Source: Gremmenia infestans
Lineage: Eukaryota; Ascomycota; Leotiomycetes; Helotiales; Hamatocanthoscyphaceae
Direction: 5' to 3'
Assembly: GCA_032629725.1 (NCBI GenBank)
Contig: JAFEVB010000010.1
Location: 1,302,001-1,366,000 of the forward strand
Length of the DNA stretch: 64,000 nt
Part shown: in pieces, positions 32,301 through 42,779 of the stretch
How positions within the stretch are numbered: the first letter of the stretch is position 1
Layout of the letters: the number at the start of each line of letters is the position of its first letter
Position numbers and translations under genes: made by a program
The notes under the pieces: generated by a model
Databases searched by the model: none
The model's input: the letters and a program-made list of their open reading frames with translations, nothing else
What the model was told of the DNA's origin: nothing

Positions 32301-32863
32301 GCATCGGTTGGCGGAGCAGGAGTGAACCAATCTTTTTTACCTCCTCTAAACGTATCATCTCTTTCCGAACCCCGCACATCAACCTGCAGCATTGCCTCAT
32401 CCACATAGGCAAAGTTCATGCCACCTGGACGCAAGGCCACAATCTGTGCCACCTCCTCAATCTGCAATTGCCGTTTGATGTGCCCTTCCACTGCAGTCTT
32501 TATGGTATCGAAGGTGGTAATGACATGTTTTCGAGTGCTGCAGAACGTGTACACGAGATTTAGTGCTCGGTGTGTCTTCTCGAGTGACTGAAAGGGCGTG
32601 GGCCATGGGACGGCACTCGTAACTGGATCCGAGGACGAGGACGCATTTCGGGCCAGCTTAGGAGGTTGTCTCGGTTTTTGGACACGTCGTGCTTTCGTTC
32701 CGCCGTCGTGGCTCTTGGTAGGGACTGTGGAAGTAGTCGCCGCAGCTGTTTGTATGGATTCTCGCGCCGGCGTGTTTTCTCGCGGTGTAACATCCTCCAC
32801 GTCTTTTCGTTTGCGTTTCCGAACTAATTTGTTGGATACCGTGGCAGCCTGCAATCCTGCCAT
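29330..32863 (-). CDS. HRQ1: ATP-dependent 3'-5' DNA helicase Hrq1 (RecQ4-like)
   Basis: An intronless frame of 1177 codons from ATG 32863 (MAGLQAATVSNKLV); a TTG 21 codons upstream is not a start. Superfamily-2 motifs are in order: Walker A ATSTSSGKS near residue 400, DEIH near 510, SAT near 550, and motif VI QQSGRAGRRNKD near 720. The C-terminal DUF1998 region has the four-cysteine zinc cluster CHCHEGCMECVTSETCKH near 1065. This is the Hrq1 arrangement: a RecQ4-family helicase acting in interstrand-crosslink repair and telomere maintenance in the nucleus. Length fits Pezizomycotina orthologues. The N-terminus holds a KRKRK basic cluster, a likely nuclear signal. The gene is single-copy, conserved and marks the edge of the paralogue array. 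Confidence 0.93.
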   Translation of the reverse strand: MAGLQAATVSNKLVRKRKRKDVEDVTPRENTPARESIQTAAATTSTVPTKSHDGGTKARRVQKPRQPPKLARNASSSSDPVTSAVPWPTPFQSLEKTHRALNLVYTFCSTRKHVITTFDTIKTAVEGHIKRQLQIEEVAQIVALRPGGMNFAYVDEAMLQVDVRGSERDDTFRGGKKDWFTPAPPTDASVGGITGKEGLGYGDRTTGNGEEVLYFEYIDGDLKRQVQDKKTGEATRATRKLKDEDLKMPVFSQKQLMNLIEKRNTKFGSAINAFLNRCETESKDPEEVLKEESEAYIPTPSFSRSTTPKPEFSILPKAIPAERKSISDIISEMKESEWYTGQIVPDGHRVFDPQEAIYGDLNFQLSQDLVNALYNTKNITQFYAHQAEAINNLHDGSHVIVATSTSSGKSLIYQIPVLHELEKDHNTRAMYIFPTKALAQDQRRSLKEMMRFMTGLEETIVETFDGDTAMSDRNMIRDQGRIIFTNPDMLHITILPQEDKWRTFLKNLKYVVVDEIHVYSGLFGSHVALVMRRLRRICAAVGNSHVKFISCSATVANPEEHFKTIFGIENVRMTDFDGSPSGRKEFLCWNTPFKDPADPASGRGDTMAESARLFCQLILRGVRVIAFCRVRKGCEALVSAVKQELATLERPECMARVMGYRGGYTPQDRRRIESEMFEGKLMGIVATTALELGVDIGSLDAVITVGFPYTIANLRQQSGRAGRRNKDSLSVLVGDCFPTDQYYMQNPDEIFTKPNCELQVDLQNMLVLEGHIQCAAYEMPIRPDEDSVYFGKLLGEVSAERLAKDELGFYHCHERFRPVPSKFVAIRETEEDHFAIVDISHGKNIVLEEVEASRAFFTLYDGGIFLHQGNKYLVKEFNPDRKIAKVELVKVDWTTQQRDYTDIDPVETEAICRIPKSLSKAFYGQIKIQQNVYGFFKVDKKRRILDAVQVDNPPIIRFSKGMWLDLPKEALEIMQERRLNVAGAIHAAEHAILSLMPNFVISMPGDVRTECKVGVKEFAQKETARKRPARLTFYDAKGGAGGSGISTKAFEFIDLLLKQAVRRVEACHCHEGCMECVTSETCKHANEVMSKAGCEVILRSLLNMEIDIDSLPMGPEDMSPVGVETVVLAQPVPGRGSANIDVVDIKREDPGDEVIVLEEVDGIIVENGTRIKPEPTD

Positions 32864-34915
32864 TGCAAATGAAAGTGTGAATTCTTGACATGCAGGGGCG
32901 GAGTTTGAGACATCTAACCCACCCAAGAGTCATTGACGCCATCAATTCAAAGTCGCGTAAAAGCGCGACATTCAAATCCCGTCATCACGTGTGAACTCAG
33001 GGGCTTCAGCCTATTTAGGCAAATATCCGATTATTGTATATGGGTAGTATATTGTACTTGCGATATAGAAATAATTCTATAATTTGCGAATAATTCTTCG
33101 CTTTCCATATCAGAAGTTTTCTTTCCGGTGACAACTTCAATTTTCTTTCAGAAAAGGCTTTCATTTCGTCACATGCCGGTTCTCCCCTCTTCATTCCACG
33201 TCTAGACTATCTAGGTACAATATGAAAACAAACGGGAGCCTAGGCCTTCAAAATCACCCAAGTCCTGTCTTGTCCTTCTTATGGGTTATCCATCATGGAC
33301 GATCCTTACAAACTTACACTTAAGCACAAGAAGGCCAATCCTTCACTTAGAAACTTTCCTTCGATGGTTAAAACTAAACAAACTTCCCAGATTGAAAGGG
33401 AATACATAGTCAATAGTATGTAGTAAATTCTATTACAGTAAATACTCAACAATAAATCAATTGTTCTATTTCGCCCCACCCCTCACTATCGAGGATTGAC
33501 TGCTTCTGTCTTCGCACTTCAACGTACCAAAGCACATGTGCGTACCAGGGTATATTTGGCCTGGTGTTCTACAGAATTCACTGTCACGAAGATGTATGAC
33601 ACTATACTTCCATCCGTAGTAGGTAGCGCATATCTGTCTTGTAGGAAACTCGGCATATCTTACGACGTAAAATGGCTAGTATTAGGAGGAGCATTTACGC
33701 CAGCATTCATGGAGAAAATGTTCAAAAGCGGTAGGACGGCAAAGGAAACTGTTGATCTCATAATTGCTACCATCTTGGAAGCGATTTTCTTGAAGTAGTT
33801 CTCTTGAAACAATTGAAGGATAAGTAAAATCAAAGGAGGAGTTAAGTCAGGCTGAGTTGGGTGTGAGTGGTGGGATTTATGCAATAGAGAGATCTTACTT
33901 ACTGAGGTATGATTATACCCATACCTCCCGGCCTGTTCCATTTGTTCAGACTTACTTTTGCACCAAGAACCTACACCTGAAAGCTCTTGTTAGTTTCTTC
34001 CAAGATGACCCACAAAGCATGAGCACGGCCTTTATCCTTTCCGAATTGTGTATTCAGAAACTGAACAAAGGAAGACAATGTTGTTTCAATGTGGTTTCGC
34101 ACAAAGATTCTTTAGTAATAACATGGTTTTTGACAATGAGCTTATCTACATGAAGCTGCTAACTATTATTTAGATTCAGTGGACCAGGACCTTAGAGTGT
34201 CCAATCAGTCACTGATAAGTCAGTTCTTCAGTTGAGCTCTTTTGCTTTAGTTAATCAGTAGAGATAATTAATGCAATTGGTCAATTAGTTGAAAAATAAT
34301 TAATCAGTTACTAACTCATCCTTAAAAATATGTGATTATGAGGTCTTTTAGGGTGGAAAAGGGGGGGTCTAAGGCTGAAATAATAAGCGAAACTTTACAA
34401 ATCAACCAACTTCACTCATTTAATGCAATCAATTTTTATAACCCTATTGTATTACCTACATAATATCTGATATTATAGTTCTTGAAGGCTTTACTTAAAG
34501 AATTAGGTAATTGCATATAGATTCTTCTTGATATCTATACTTTGTCTTAATACACCTAATTTGGGTGGGAGTGGATTCACATGCATAGTATTTCTTGTTC
34601 ACGTAAATTTATATTACTTTTGGTATAATCTACTTAATTAGTCTATCAGCTTTAGTTAGTCAGCCCAAAGGTGTCTCTTAGCTGGTAGCTGACTGACTGA
34701 TTGGATACTCTGTTTGAAGTAGATGACTAGGGTAAAAAGGGGAACAGTTGAAGAACAAGGACCTGAAAGGTGAACAAAAAAGAAGAAGAAAGTAAAGATA
34801 GGGTTAAATTCCGTATGAAGCGCCCCCAATGATTCTCCTAAATCAGAAACCACAACACCACAACTCCATAGAAACACCCGAATACCAATCAACAGCAATT
34901 ACCAACTTCAAAACC
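32864..34915. other. AT-rich gene-poor region
   Basis: About 2 kb without a convincing gene. A plus-strand frame with ATG at 33592 (69 codons, to 33798) reads smoothly but has no motif. Between about 34195 and 34720 short CAGT, TTAGT and TCAGT words recur many times in both orientations, as in a worn low-complexity or transposon relic. A G7 run lies near 34365. The HRQ1 promoter should be just right of 32863. Confidence 0.45.
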
Positions 34916-36225
34916 ATGTGTCGAAAATACATGGCCAAGTTCGACAAGTGCAATCACAGAGATGCCAGATTCGATCAAACCTTTCTCTGCCAAGATCACA
35001 CTAACTGCCAGACAACAGAAGACGTTGAATTTGTCAAGCGCCATTGCTGCACCACATGTCTACGCGATCCTCTTGCCGTCTTAGAAGCAAGGAGTGCCGA
35101 CCAGGATTTACTCCGCTTTATGTCCAAGCTAGTGAAGGGGAATTTTCACACAGTTGCCATGTCAGCATTTCTCAACCTAGCAGCACCACCAGGATCCCAC
35201 ACACGAGACTGGTCTATACCAGCCGAATACCAAGCACAATTCGGGCCTACATACACGTACAACGCTGAAAATATCGACCAGTTCTCGGGCATCTTCGACC
35301 CCTTCGATTATTCCGATCTAAGAGGCATAGAACACTCATTCTTGACACACATCATATACTCTGATGCGCCAGCGCTGACAGAAAACGAGTTCAAGCTACT
35401 CGATCAATTCAGATGCGCGATAGTGCGATATGGAATGCTGTTGAAGGAATGAAGAGATTCGGATCGCGTAAGGCTCGGAAGGTGAAGGTTGCAGCTATAA
35501 AGAAACTTATACTCAAGCGTCTCAATGCGAAGTTAAAGCCAGCTTCGGTAAAGAAAGAAGAGGCCCAAGCTTGTGCCATCTGTCGAGAAGATCTACACGG
35601 TCCTGATGGAGAGGAGCCAGTGAGCATGCCTTGTGGACACGTGATGGGGAAAACGTGTCTTGAGACGTGAATATCTATGGAATTATTTCCACATTACTTT
35701 TGCCCCTTGTGTCAAGGACATTTCGATATTATAACGCCCCTTGAGCGAGCCCATGGTTTCGATCTAAATGCTGCCCATGTCGAGCTGCTAGCTCATGGTA
35801 TCGATCTGAAAGTTGATCTGCGAGCTGCTCTTGGGAGGGAAGTGACAAAATCTGATCTGCAAGGTGCTGTTAGGAAGGAAATGACAGGAGCTCATCCGAT
35901 ACATGATGATCTGACAGAAGCTGATTTGCGAGAAGTCCTTGGGAGGGACGTACCAGCAGCTGGTACTTGGTTGTGTGTCGTGATATTAACATGGATCAAC
36001 GTCAATAATGCCATGTTTCCACAACACCAACCATGTCACGATATTCATGAGACTGGCTCATGGTGGTGGCCCGTGCTCTTGAAGTTATTCCCAACTTCCT
36101 ACTTCTACGCTTTGCTCTCCGTAGTTGTCTTGGTCAATATACTCGTTATATTGATGCTCTACCGGACCCTATCAAATCAAGAGTGGCTAGTACCACGGGT
36201 AAATGGTGGAGCTATCATGGTCTAG
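34916..36225 (+). pseudogene. Broken RING-finger gene with C-terminal membrane segments
   Basis: Three frames on the plus strand together make one protein. Frame 1 (ATG 34916 to stop 35452) begins MCRKYMAKFDKCNH and has a Cys/His-containing N-terminal part. Frame 2 (35413-35670) continues with a basic segment and a C3HC4 RING: CAICRED, MPCGHVMGKTCLE. Frame 2 then hits a TGA at 35668 inside the RING. The same frame resumes two codons later with PHYFCPLC, the last zinc-ligand pair (to 36225), followed by a repeated amphipathic region and two hydrophobic helices (about 35960-36015 and 36085-36165). The change between frames 1 and 2 lies between 35413 and 35452. So there is at least one frameshift and one nonsense codon (TGG to TGA fits). 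Such RING proteins are E3 ubiquitin ligases, but this copy should not make one. Confidence 0.7.
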
Positions 36226-38112
36226 TCTTTAGAAGTTCAGCGCTAAAGGTAATTCACAAGGGAGTAGGACTTAGAAAATGAAATTTTACTTTTATCAAAG
36301 AAATTAAAGAATACAATAAGAGCAGAGCGTGAAAATAAACATGTGATAGTATTAAACTATTATTAAATACTTAAAACTATACCTATAACCTTCTAAATAA
36401 CAAGGGCTATACTCTTCTCTAGAATTATCTAGTCATACCTATAAAGGAGGCACGCTACTTGGATATACATATGCTATATATGCATTACGCAATATCCTAG
36501 AATTGTAATAAGAAGCTATATATAAGAAATATGATTACGCTTCTATCTAGCTTTCTGTACTTGAATAATTTGCTATTCTCTCTTTTATTCTTTTCCAAGA
36601 TATCTAGAAGAATGACTAGCACCTACATTTGAATCTAAGAATACACTTTTTGATAGTAAAAGCAGTTTAAGTCATTGGAAGTCAAACTTAAGTAGACTTC
36701 TAAGTTCTAACTAGTCTGCTATAGCATGTATCTCAGGACTTTTGCACTGCTACGCTATAGGAAACCAATGCTAGCAAAGACAAGTTATAAATCGAGAGTC
36801 AACGCAGGTGTATAATATAGTAAAACTTGTAATACAGGAATCATCTATATAATTCTACATGCTCCACGAATTTCAATAACAAGTTAGTCGAGTCGTTCAG
36901 GCAAAGACTATTATGAGGAACCAGGCTACGAAGAGTTTGTTTAAAAGACACAACCTCTAAACCGAATGAACCTGTAATGATTTGTATTCCATTATAGTAC
37001 TTACTATCCCCCTCCACGCTTGACATAATCACAATATGAAAAAAACCGTTGTCAACAGCTATATCACTGTATTTCCCAGCATTTATTCATTCATTTAAGA
37101 CACCCAACCAAAACATTCAACCAATTAAATAAACATCCACACCAAGAACCAAGGGTTTAAACCAAAAACAGCTCATAATAACACCTATAAAGCAGAGTAT
37201 CCACGATGCACCAACCCAAGCTAAAGGGTTTGGAGCTCCCAGATTTCTGCCTGGAAATCTTCTATTGCTAGGACAGTTGTGCTGCTTTTATAAACAAATT
37301 TTTGAAGTTCGTTTGGCATGATCTTTCAGGAGGCGTTGCCTCCAAAACAGCTTTTGCTATGCCAGACTTGGATTCGCGCCTTGTAATGTACCTCAAAAGT
37401 CAGGTCTGCACCCAACAATCCATGAAATGATAAGTACCAAGAGAAAGAATGTAACTAAGGCCATAAATTGAAATTTAGGGTTTGAATCTCAAGATATGAA
37501 AACCTCACTGCTTCTTCTATAGATCACTTGACTACATCCTACCGCCGGTATAGTAACACACCTCATATTTAAACCTAAATTCTACCTATCAAAGCAGATA
37601 AAAGAACATCGATCATTCATTCCAGGCACCAAGTATATCATATATCCTCAAACAAGCCCCCAAGAAATCACCTAAGTCAAAACCCTCTCCACATCAAAAC
37701 GATTCGCTCAGATAGGTATCACATGTAACACATCAGCAAACCAAAGAACAATCTAAATCCCATCCCCACACTTTCATTCCATTCATTCATTTCATTACAT
37801 CCGCTATAAAACTGGAAAAGTGCGCGTGCGCAACCATAAATGCAATCGATCATCCAATTTGCTCATTTGCTCGCTTGCGCTTAAACACCTTTCTGTAATG
37901 CTCTTTCTTGATGTGCAGACTTCAAATGATCCTCCGATAGTTATGTCATTATGCCAGCCAGCCAGCCAGCCGTGATTCGTGATTTGATTCCACGCACCTG
38001 TCTCCTTTCCATATTCGCACCCTGAAGGGACATAATTTTCAACTATAACGTACGGTATCGTCCGGGATTATATCGACTCGGATTTGGAGTCGTTTCCACA
38101 ATAGATACGGTG
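36226..38112. other. AT-rich gene-poor region
   Basis: About 1.9 kb with no credible open frame; the longest is around 63 codons. Very AT-rich around 36290-36560, consistent with a mutated repeat relic. A small (CCAG)n run, GCCAGCCAGCCAGCC, lies near 37956-37970. The right end carries the 3' flank of the CHIP gene. Confidence 0.5.
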
Positions 38113-39246
38113 TTACCAATCCACAGCCCAACCGTTCTCCTTCAAAAACTCCTCGCAAGCAGATTTTAAAGCGAGGTTTGGACGCAGGTCTTCGACGCGC
38201 AGGGGGTCGCGGGTTAGGGGGTCGGTGGGGGATCGTTTGAGGTGCTCCATAATGGAGGAGCGCTCATAGGAGTTTCCTGTTTTTGTCTATTTTGGGAGGT
38301 TGGTTAGCTGATGTTTGTTTCTATTTATGGTTATGTATAAATGAAATGGAGACGGTGAAAAGAAAGGAGGAAGGGAAGGAATGGAATGGTAGGTGGGGAG
38401 GTGAGGTGTGATGAGAGGAGGATATACCACAACAGGATCAAGCATAACACCGAATTGTATAGCATCAATCGCCCAATCCGGAACTTTCTTCCTCTCCACC
38501 TTCCCAGCCGCTTCAAACGTCGCCCGAACATCCGCGATCATTCCCTCATATTCCCTCCTTATCCCCTCCTCACTCTCCTTCCCCCCCTCTCCCTCCACAC
38601 CCGCATCCCCCAGTCCCGCAATCTTCCCATCCCTCTCCCTCTCCAACGCCCCCACAACACTCCTCAACGTCCCCTCTAACCCCCCCAACCGTATCTCCTC
38701 CCTCCTCTCCCAATCCTCCTTCAAACACCGCATAACCAACTGACTAATAACGCCCAAACTCGCCCCCCCTTTCCCGCCCCCCTCAATCTCCTTCACGCAC
38801 AGCGCGTGCGCTTTACGCGAATTCACCACCGCTTCGGCGGTTTCGTGGAGTGCGATTTGGGCTTGTGCGAGGTAGTAGTAGGCCTTCATGTTTTCGGGCA
38901 GGAGCGCGATGGAGGCGGATGAGGCGGTTATGACGCGGGCCCAGGAGGAGAGTTTGAGGAGGGCCATGGCGAGGTTGGTGTGCAGGAGGGGGTTGGTGGG
39001 GTCATGGGATATACTGGGTTGGGTTGTGTTAATGAATGGATGAATTAACGTGTTAGGTTGCGTCAAGTGTGATTTAGGGGGTGGAATGGGGAATGGGGAA
39101 AAGGGGGAAAGGGGGAAAGGGGGAAAGACGTACGCTTTGGTATAAGAAGCTTCTGCATTTGTATAGTCGCCGCGCTGGAAGTAAGCGTTGCCTTGCTCTT
39201 TGCACTCCAGCGCTTTCTTCTGGTCCGGTGGTAGATCGCCTGCCAT
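38113..39246 (-). CDS. CHIP/STUB1-type E3 ubiquitin ligase (TPR + U-box), 290 aa
   Basis: Three exons join in frame: 39246-39134, 39013-38428 and 38286-38113 (873 nt). The first intron (39133-39014) is pyrimidine-rich with several TTTCCCCC units. Residues 1-120 form tetratricopeptide repeats (KEQGNAYFQRGDYTNAEASYTKA, then NPLLHTNLAMALLKL and MKAYYYLAQAQIAL), which in this family dock Hsp70/Hsp90 tails. A charged helical linker follows, then a U-box at about 230-290: DAIQFGVMLDPVV, TGNSYERSSIMEHL, DPLTRDPL, LIPNLA-like RPNLALKSA and terminal ENGWAVDW. The order and the ENGW ending match animal CHIP (303 aa). It would ubiquitylate chaperone-bound misfolded clients in the cytosol. The two introns are needed; the first exon frame reads through intron 1 by chance. 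Confidence 0.9.
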
Positions 39247-40417
39247 GTTTGTTGTTTGGGGGGTTGTTTATTGAAGCTGTTGTTTCGATTTTGTGATATG
39301 ATGTGAGATGATGCAATAAAGTGCCAGGTATTGTAGTGCAGTGAAGTCGAGTTGAGTGTTTGAAAGAGCCTAAATGCTGGAGTGGGATATGACAGCCGGG
39401 CTTTGTTGGTTGCAGGGCCAAGCACTCACTCAGCCTTACAATACGTGTACGTCTCAGGTAAGCAAATGTTTCGACAATAACGACTCGGTTTAGACACAGA
39501 CCCTCGTGCTTTTGGATCAGAATCTGAGGAAATTCAAGCAATAATTACCGAGTCTGTTAGTTATTGTGGATGTGGGATGTGAGTCAGGAGTATGAATGTG
39601 AGGTTTAATGTGAAGTTGACTGCTGTCAGCCTTGTCCGCCGGATGAGATTGGTAAGTGAAAGCCGAGATGGAATGTTCGAGAAGTGACTGATTCACTGGC
39701 TAATAATAAGGCACTATGTACAATGAATAACGATTGCACTATTATCAATAATTTTATTATTATGAAGAATAGATCAGAGGCGTTATTGATCTTCTTGTAA
39801 GTTTTATATTCACATGCTATACTAGCGCTATCCTGAATATCTGTCACCAGTCACGGCTTACCGTTTTTAACAAGATGTTGAAAGGGGATGTGATCAAAAA
39901 CCGTATCCTTATTTCCAGCTATTATCAAACGCTTATATCTCAGATTCTCCGTTTACTACATGAAATCAAAGCGATGAGGGTTCTCAAGCCGTAATGCCGG
40001 ATAAACTGGCTTTTGTCACGTATAGCCGAACAGCTACGAGTCTTCCTTGAAACAGATAATCGGTGAGGGCGGCCGTGACATGTCAATACAGAGTGGAACA
40101 ATATAACTTGCCCATGGGTGTGTGTATAGTCTTGTGAAATTCGTCTATTTCTTTGCATGCTGTCTTTTTGTACAATACAGTTGATTTAATTGGCTGCCAA
40201 CCGTTCACGTCTATCACTCCATCCCTATGCTGCGAAATCGATAGTTGCTCAGAAAGGCTAGAGATTATTAGCAATGCCCGACAAAGTAACGTGGTACTAA
40301 AACGAAGAGAGAAGGAATAGCGCTTGCTATTCTGAAAAATCAGTATAGGCAAAGCTTCACTTGTAGCTCTGAAATCCTGAGACGCAACATCTTCCACCAT
40401 AATAAATCTCTCGAGTT
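39247..40417. other. Intergenic region between CHIP and QCR10
   Basis: About 1.2 kb holding the CHIP promoter and 5' leader next to 39247 and the 3' flank of QCR10 near 40417. Short open frames on both strands show no motif. No RNA gene is recognised. Confidence 0.5.
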
Positions 40418-41078
40418 TCAACACTATGGCACTCGGAGCATGCCCAATCCTCCCTTCGGAGTCAAAGTTCAAAACCAAAGTAAACCCAAGTACGTACGTT
40501 GTCCGAAGCCGGGATCTCCTTTACGAAATGATCACCAATGACTGGAAGTTTCTAGTATTTCATCAGCACCTGTGTCCCATTCCAGCAATTTTCAACATAC
40601 AATCATGATATCATGCCTGACTCTGGGTATGTCGGAAAAGAAGAACAAAGCGAAGACGCCGGCAACGCCTCCGAAGGCACCCAATGTCACGCCCCTGTGT
40701 CCCAGTATCAATTAGCTCAATAATCCTTTCCCAATTATAATTTCTTATTGCGCGCGGTCGTTTCGGTACGCCTGGCAATGGTTGGGGTATTGAGGTTCGG
40801 TGAGGGATCCAACATACAATCTCGCCGCGCTCTTGATCGTAAATCCCATTACATTTGGCTGGAACTTGTACCTAATCCAACTATCAGCATGCATCCTATT
40901 CCACGGTCTTGGCAACTGCCATCGTGACATACTTGGGGCCATAAGGACTCTTGTAGGAGGAATAACTTCGAAGGCCGGTGGGGGCCAAGATGCCGGTTGA
41001 GCTGTGATACTGCGCGCGGCTAGATTAGCACTGCTGATGGGTAGGGAAGCTGGAGGATACGCATACTTCGCCACTCAT
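40418..41078 (-). CDS. QCR10: Cytochrome bc1 complex subunit 10 (Qcr10), 98 aa, six exons
   Basis: Six small exons join in frame: 41078-41067 (only 12 nt), 41009-40933, 40871-40818, 40694-40601, 40551-40498 and 40423-40418 (6 nt including the stop); total 297 nt. The product has the Qcr10 hallmarks: SSYKSPYGPKYKFQPNVMGF, then one membrane helix (GVTLGAFGGVAGVFALFFFS) followed by DIPRVRHDIM and PVIGDHFVKEIPASDN. Qcr10 is a small peripheral-stalk subunit of respiratory complex III in the inner mitochondrial membrane. All introns are 49-123 nt with standard GT-AG ends. The first join and the final 6-nt exon are the least certain; the core four exons are firm because only splicing produces the family sequence. 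Confidence 0.85.
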
Positions 41079-42284
41079 GATTGTGAGGTTGTGCAAGAAG
41101 AGCTGGTGGTGGTTCAATTGGGGTTGAAGGGGCAGAGAGAGGAGGTTGAATTCATGTCGGGGCTAGCCGGGCCGGATTGTTTTTTGAAGATCATGTGACT
41201 GAACTAAAAAGTGAAGTCTCTGGAGTTCCTGAACAATTCCTTTGATTGTACTGGCAAGTTCGTTTTCCTTTTAAAGTTCTTTTACGGTAGAATGTCTTAT
41301 GGTTCAAAGATACATAGTATCTAATAGCTGTTTTTGCACGTGATACAGCCTTACAAGTCCTTTCTTTAGGTAGCATACACCCTTGTCAACCCCGCATCAA
41401 AATTGTTTCCCAAAATTCCCAAAGAAATGCATCATGCCATCCATGATCCCAGTCAGTAGTCAAAACGGTGTGGGTGTGGCCTGATAATGGAAAGGAGGCT
41501 GACTCTCCCCGTACTTTCTTACTCGAGTAGAAGTCTGGGATTTTGGGAATATCTCTCAGACCCCGGACTTAGCTCCTACTTACTGTACAGTAACGTAACC
41601 ACACCAAAAGGGGCACTTCAAGTTGCCCTTCTTCGATATCATTTGTCTTTCTCTTTACTCCGGCCTTCCGGTACCTTATTACTTTCGCTTTCACATATCC
41701 CTCTCTCCACATAATTGCACTGCTTGCTTAACAAACTCTTTGTCCTGATTGGCTGGTTGCGTCTCCACCCTAATCTACCCGCATAATCGGCCAACAGGCT
41801 GACTCGCTTGACCTGTTCATCCCGAGTTTTGCCTTGGGACGAAGACGAAGAATTCCAACCTCCGTCATATCATCATATCCATCCATCCACCCATCCCACT
41901 TCAACTCTAGGACTGCGTACCCCGCTTCCGCTCCTTCACCTTTTTTTTTCACACAACGAACAGTATTGTCAATTAAACGACTTCGATCACTGTTTCTATT
42001 GTCAAAGTAAAGACTATTCGCAGTATCGTAGGGGAGAGCTTGTTGGATCCGCGGGAGTACCCGGAAATCAACGCAGGGCTTGTTCGAGGACAAAGGGACA
42101 AGGCATATACCGAATATAGCGACCACACCAGAAGGGCGAGGCCGAGGCCGAGGCTGTTGGAATATTTACAAACAGAGATCCTGCCACAGAGGAGGACCAT
42201 CGACGCACAAGGGGAGCTTGAACACCATCCAGGCCTCACTCACCAGCCCTTCACTCTAACTTCCTCAAACCAAGACAACACCCC
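41079..42284. other. Shared upstream region of QCR10 and the 42.3-kb gene
   Basis: The two flanking genes diverge, so this 1.2-kb stretch should hold both promoters. The part from about 41500 to 42280 is CT-rich in places (CTTTACTCCGGCC, TTTTTTTTTC near 41941), as expected for a long fungal 5' leader of the plus-strand gene. Open frames here are short and unsupported. Confidence 0.45.
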
Positions 42285-42779
42285 ATGAATCCCTCCAGAA
42301 ACCCAGAAATGCCAACCCCAACCCAACGCCCCTTCTTCGCCTCCTTCCTCGCCGCCTTCCGCGCCCACTCCTCCATCCCCCAACCCAAAACCTCCCCCTC
42401 TCCCACACCCGCCTCCACGCAATCACCATCCACATCTCAATCACACCCCACCTCGCGCACCCAACCACGCACCATCACATCCTCAAAACCAGGCGCTACA
42501 TCAGCCGCGCTCTCAACCCTGCATTCGCCCCGCACCCATTCCACATCCCCGCGCGCAGGCCCAGAACGCCAAACAGAAGGTGCAGGCGCAGGAACAGGGA
42601 GATATCCGACGAGGAGGGGCAGTGATAGTAGTAGTGAAGGTTTTAGAGATGTCCTGGGGAAGGAAAAGTGGTATATTGGTGGGAGAACGGCGACGGGCGA
42701 AGAGAGGTATTTCAAGTTGGGTGTGGTGAGGCGGCAGAAGAGTGGGGATCGGTTGAGTTTGGATAGATTGAGTTTGTGA
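42285..42779 (+). CDS. Conserved fungal Ser/Thr/Pro-rich protein, 164 aa
   Basis: One frame from ATG 42285 to the stop at 42779. The N-terminal 100 residues are Ser, Thr, Pro and Gln rich and look disordered (FFASFLAAFRAHSS, then many SP and TS pairs). The C-terminal 60 residues are denser: FRDVLGKEKWYIGGRTATG, then ERYFKLGVVRR and the ending RLSLDRLSL. From memory this type of tail recurs in short hypothetical proteins across Pezizomycotina, but I know no function or domain name for it. Composition (high C in the N-terminal half) is unlike its neighbours because of the proline and serine codons. The start is the first ATG of the frame; an upstream 83-codon frame ending at 42288 is probably leader. 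Confidence 0.65.
   Translation: MNPSRNPEMPTPTQRPFFASFLAAFRAHSSIPQPKTSPSPTPASTQSPSTSQSHPTSRTQPRTITSSKPGATSAALSTLHSPRTHSTSPRAGPERQTEGAGAGTGRYPTRRGSDSSSEGFRDVLGKEKWYIGGRTATGEERYFKLGVVRRQKSGDRLSLDRLSL

Noticed and set aside
33592..33798. A 69-codon plus-strand frame that reads smoothly
   Set aside because: No motif, no splice-supported extension, and it lies in AT-rich gene-poor DNA; length is within chance.
37956..37970. CCAG tandem run
   Set aside because: Only about four units; ordinary microsatellite.
42240..42433. Gly/Arg-rich minus-strand frames
   Set aside because: Antisense to the Ser/Pro-rich plus-strand gene; the composition is a by-product of C-rich codons.
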